From contig JAZSGI010000181.1 in the NCBI GenBank assembly GCA_045532655.1, positions 1 to 15,156 of the forward strand: 15,156 bases of DNA, read 5' to 3'. Numbering within the stretch: the stretch's first letter is position 1; every line of letters starts with the position of its first letter. Position numbers and translations under genes: made by a program. The notes under the pieces are model-generated. The model saw only the letters and a list, made by a program, of their open reading frames with translations. It was not told the origin of the DNA and searched no databases. The stretch comes from JAVBQJ01 sp045532655. GTDB taxonomy: Bacteria > Verrucomicrobiota > Lentisphaeria > Victivallales > Victivallaceae. This document shows positions 12,966 through 15,156 of this stretch, one piece after another.

Positions 12966-14300
12966 ATGAAAAGTGATAACAGAATCAAAAGCCGTATGAA
13001 GAAACTTCGTGGAACAATTTGCTGCAAAGGAAAAAATGGTAATCTCTATTACAGATTGACCATAGCATCCGGCTTGCGCAAAGAATTTCCATTGAAAACC
13101 AAAGATGAGGCCGAGGCTGTTAAAAAGGCAGAAGAACTGGACTCTATCTGGGCTGCTCCGACACTTGAAGTTGCTGCGGCTCAAATCAATGCCATAAAAG
13201 GCTTCAACAAAGTTCAGCTCAATCTGGATTTTGAGGAAGCGTATCAAAAGTATCTGGAACACCCGGAACGGGCACGTCCGCACACTATTGCAGAACAGAA
13301 TTCATACCAAGCTACCTACAAAGAATTTGTTGCTTTTACCATTGCCAACTCATCTCGCAGTATTTGCGGTATTGCCGATATCACCAGTAAAGACGCTCAA
13401 GCGTTTGCTGAACATTTGCGTACATTGCAGTTGGCGGTTGATACTCATAATCGTAAGATCAAGCATCTGCGAAGAATCTTCCGCTGCCTCCACGAATATT
13501 ATGAGGGAGATAATCCCTTTGAATCAGCAGTGTTGTTCAGAAAAGCAAGAGAAGAGCAAGCTACTGTTATGCGTCGTCAGGCATTTACCAAAGAACAGGA
13601 GCAAAAGTTACGTAATGTTCTTGCCGATGACAAATACAAAGTGATGAATAAGCCGGAAATTAGAGTGATTTATTATTTGGGTATGTTCACAGGTCAACGG
13701 TTAAAGGACTGCGTACTGTTGCAGTGGCAAAATGTTGATATGGAACACAAAAAAATATGGGTCAAACAATTCAAGACTGGTAAGGATGTAGTGATTCCGA
13801 TAGCCAAGGAGTTGTTTGAAGTATTGACTGAAGCACAAGGATGGAAGGAAAACCAATATGTTTGCCCCAAAACAGCAGCCAGATATAGTAAATGCGATCA
13901 AGAGGGCAAAAATACAGGTAACAATCTTGTAAATAAAGATGTGCTGCGTGCAATCGGTTGGATAGGACTTGAAGCATCAGTTGAAGTTCCCGGCAGAAAA
14001 AAGAAGATGACGGTGTACGGATTCCACTCATTACGCCACAGCTTTGCCAGCTTCTGTGCCGAAGCCGGAGTCCCGAAAGCCGTGTTGCTGTCAATTCTGG
14101 GAACTGACAGCGACATAGCCGACAAATACTACACCCACGTCGGCGAAGAAGCCCAACAGCAGGCAATAGTTGCGATTTCAGATGTTAATAAACAAGCTAC
14201 CTTGAATGACCGTATTCAACAAGTACTTGTCTTTCTCAATTCCAATCCGCAGCCTACACAAGAAGTGTTTGCCAAAATAAAAAAAATGTTGGGGGAATAA
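12966..14300 (+). CDS. Tyrosine recombinase / integrase
   Basis: This 444-residue cytoplasmic site-specific recombinase catalyses integration and excision of the element at tRNA-Arg. The N-terminal part (about 1-80) has an arm-binding-like region (GTICCKGKNGNLYYRLTIAS). Residues about 85-190 form the SAM-like core-binding domain. The catalytic domain follows, with R245 in MFTGQRLKDCVLLQW, the lysine segment KTGKDVVIPI (270-279), H354-S-L-R357 in FHSLRHSFASF, and the nucleophile Y389 in DKYYTHV. At the usual LGH position it reads LGT (T380), a departure from the common second histidine that some functional enzymes tolerate. The gene lies just after the tRNA 3' end and two bases before the next gene. 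It is visibly more AT-rich than the minus cluster, consistent with transfer. Confidence 0.93.
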   Translation: MKSDNRIKSRMKKLRGTICCKGKNGNLYYRLTIASGLRKEFPLKTKDEAEAVKKAEELDSIWAAPTLEVAAAQINAIKGFNKVQLNLDFEEAYQKYLEHPERARPHTIAEQNSYQATYKEFVAFTIANSSRSICGIADITSKDAQAFAEHLRTLQLAVDTHNRKIKHLRRIFRCLHEYYEGDNPFESAVLFRKAREEQATVMRRQAFTKEQEQKLRNVLADDKYKVMNKPEIRVIYYLGMFTGQRLKDCVLLQWQNVDMEHKKIWVKQFKTGKDVVIPIAKELFEVLTEAQGWKENQYVCPKTAARYSKCDQEGKNTGNNLVNKDVLRAIGWIGLEASVEVPGRKKKMTVYGFHSLRHSFASFCAEAGVPKAVLLSILGTDSDIADKYYTHVGEEAQQQAIVAISDVNKQATLNDRIQQVLVFLNSNPQPTQEVFAKIKKMLGE

Positions 14301-14302
14301 GT

Positions 14303-15049
14303 ATGCCGTATGATCTAAAGAAAGATGTTGATTACAGAATTTATGAGCAAACAATCAAAGAATACTATTCACGGAACTTACCTTTGGCTGAAAGAACATT
14401 CAATATTTACCGGGATTTGAATACTGCAAACAAAAAAGACGTATTTGATATCTTGATTTTAAGATCGGTTTTAGAGGCTGCTAATTTTGCTCCTAGACAA
14501 GAAGAATTCCGTTCGGTATTGAAAACTATGGAAATGCTTAAAAAAGTTGATCAATTAGAACAGGTTATGGAAGTTGTCGGCTACTTTGTGGCTCAGCAGA
14601 AAATATTTTATGAAGATGAAATTGCTAAAGCAAAAAAAGAACAGCCGAGAAAAGCAACAGAGGCTAAACGCCAAGAGATGATTGATAATTGTTTGGCCTT
14701 GGAAGACTATCTGCAGAAAGTGGAGTTTGAATGGCATCTGCCTCATAATGACGCTGATACTCAGCCTCTACGTAACGCTCAACGGAATAGAGAGCAAGCT
14801 TTGAAAATTATTTTCAAAAATAACGAAGATAAAATCATAGAAGCTATGAAATCGCGCGGTATAGAGACTGCTTTTGAAAAAGAATTTGCCAACTGTTTTA
14901 AGTTTTATACAAAACTCTACATAAAGTATAATAAAAAAACAGTATCGGGATATATTCCGGAAAAGCGAGCTTCCCGTAGCGAAGAATCGAAAAATAAATC
15001 TAGTAAAGCTGCAAGAAAATCTTGGCAAAAACGGCGTAAACAAAAATAA
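14303..15049 (+). CDS. Unrecognised basic protein encoded behind the integrase
   Basis: This 248-residue soluble protein matches no family I recognise. It has no signal peptide or membrane segment. The sequence is strongly helical and charged: residues about 65-125 (MEMLKKVDQLEQVMEVVGYF onwards) could form long helices or a short coiled coil. The last 28 residues contain thirteen Lys/Arg (SKAARKSWQKRRKQK), a nucleic-acid-binding type tail. ATG 14303 lies two bases after the integrase stop, with GGGGG about nine bases upstream inside the integrase end, so the two genes are certainly co-transcribed. A recombination accessory role (directionality factor or regulator) is possible, but it is larger than usual excisionases. 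Composition is AT-rich like the integrase. It ends just before a strong terminator. Confidence 0.75.
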   Translation: MPYDLKKDVDYRIYEQTIKEYYSRNLPLAERTFNIYRDLNTANKKDVFDILILRSVLEAANFAPRQEEFRSVLKTMEMLKKVDQLEQVMEVVGYFVAQQKIFYEDEIAKAKKEQPRKATEAKRQEMIDNCLALEDYLQKVEFEWHLPHNDADTQPLRNAQRNREQALKIIFKNNEDKIIEAMKSRGIETAFEKEFANCFKFYTKLYIKYNKKTVSGYIPEKRASRSEESKNKSSKAARKSWQKRRKQK

Positions 15050-15076
15050 TCTGAATTGTTTTTTTCAAAAAATTAG

Positions 15077-15126
15077 AAAAGATATTATGAGAGACCTCTT
15101 GAGTCTCTCATAATATCTTTTTTTTA
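15077..15126 (+). terminator. Strong Rho-independent terminator of the integrase operon
   Basis: A perfect 19-bp stem, AAAAGATATTATGAGAGAC paired with its complement at 15103-15121, encloses a 7-base loop and runs into a T-tract. It is 28 bases past the stop of the unrecognised gene. The minus-strand side also has a T-rich tail, so it may act in both directions. Beyond it the last 30 bases of the window hold nothing I can assign. Confidence 0.9.
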
Positions 15127-15156
15127 TAATAAATACACTTGTCTATATCTTAAGTA

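Noticed and set aside
12966..15049. Defence or toxin-antitoxin pair formed by the integrase and its neighbour
   Set aside because: The first protein is a clear tyrosine recombinase, and the second shows no toxin, antitoxin or nuclease motif that I can see.

Overview
The window looks like a chromosomal segment of an anaerobic, hydrogen-cycling bacterium. It opens with the C-terminus of an [FeFe]-hydrogenase. It then carries corrinoid methyltransferase genes, several uroporphyrinogen-decarboxylase (URO-D) family enzymes, and a cluster of DegT aminotransferase, amidohydrolase, TIM-barrel isomerase and secreted PHP hydrolase genes. This mix, with frequent TTG/GTG starts and moderate GC content, is reminiscent of gut or anaerobic Lentisphaerota/Verrucomicrobiota. 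There is no rRNA or other decisive marker, so the assignment is a guess.

Layout. (1) 1-226: hydrogenase tail and a strong hairpin terminator. (2) 265-2242, minus strand: a URO-D family protein, preceded by an AraC-type regulator. (3) 2433-6178, plus strand: a tight four-gene operon of MtaA/CmuA-like methyltransferase, corrinoid protein, reductive activator of corrinoid proteins, and DUF1638 protein. It diverges from the AraC gene across a control region with back-to-back promoters and three ATGATA repeats spaced exactly 21 bp. (4) 6156-6216: a hairpin shared by two converging operons. (5) 6222-12541, minus strand: a five-gene cluster transcribed from a promoter near 12604-12632. In order of transcription it holds a DegT aminotransferase, a metal-ligand-less amidohydrolase homologue, an intact amidohydrolase, a sugar phosphate isomerase-like protein, and a secreted CBM9-like/PHP protein. 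(6) 12779-15126, plus strand: tRNA-Arg(CCT), followed by a tyrosine recombinase, an unrecognised basic protein and a strong terminator. This is the left edge of an integrated element whose other end lies beyond the window.

How the genes may work together. The plus operon supplies the methyl-group transfer machinery: a corrinoid carrier, a Zn-type methyltransferase, and an ATP-dependent reactivase that rescues oxidised Co(II). The AraC protein is well placed to switch the operon on and to repress itself, in the manner of araC/araBAD. The methyl donor cannot be read from sequence. The minus cluster looks like a catabolic or modifying pathway for a sugar- or cyclitol-like compound: one exported hydrolase with a carbohydrate-binding-type domain plus cytoplasmic enzymes. 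Its substrate is unknown. The most unusual items are the pairing of an active and a ligand-less amidohydrolase, the split-CmuA-like methyltransferase operon, and the phased operator repeats. I did not find a defence system, CRISPR array or wholly new system that I could defend; the unrecognised gene behind the integrase is the least explained gene.
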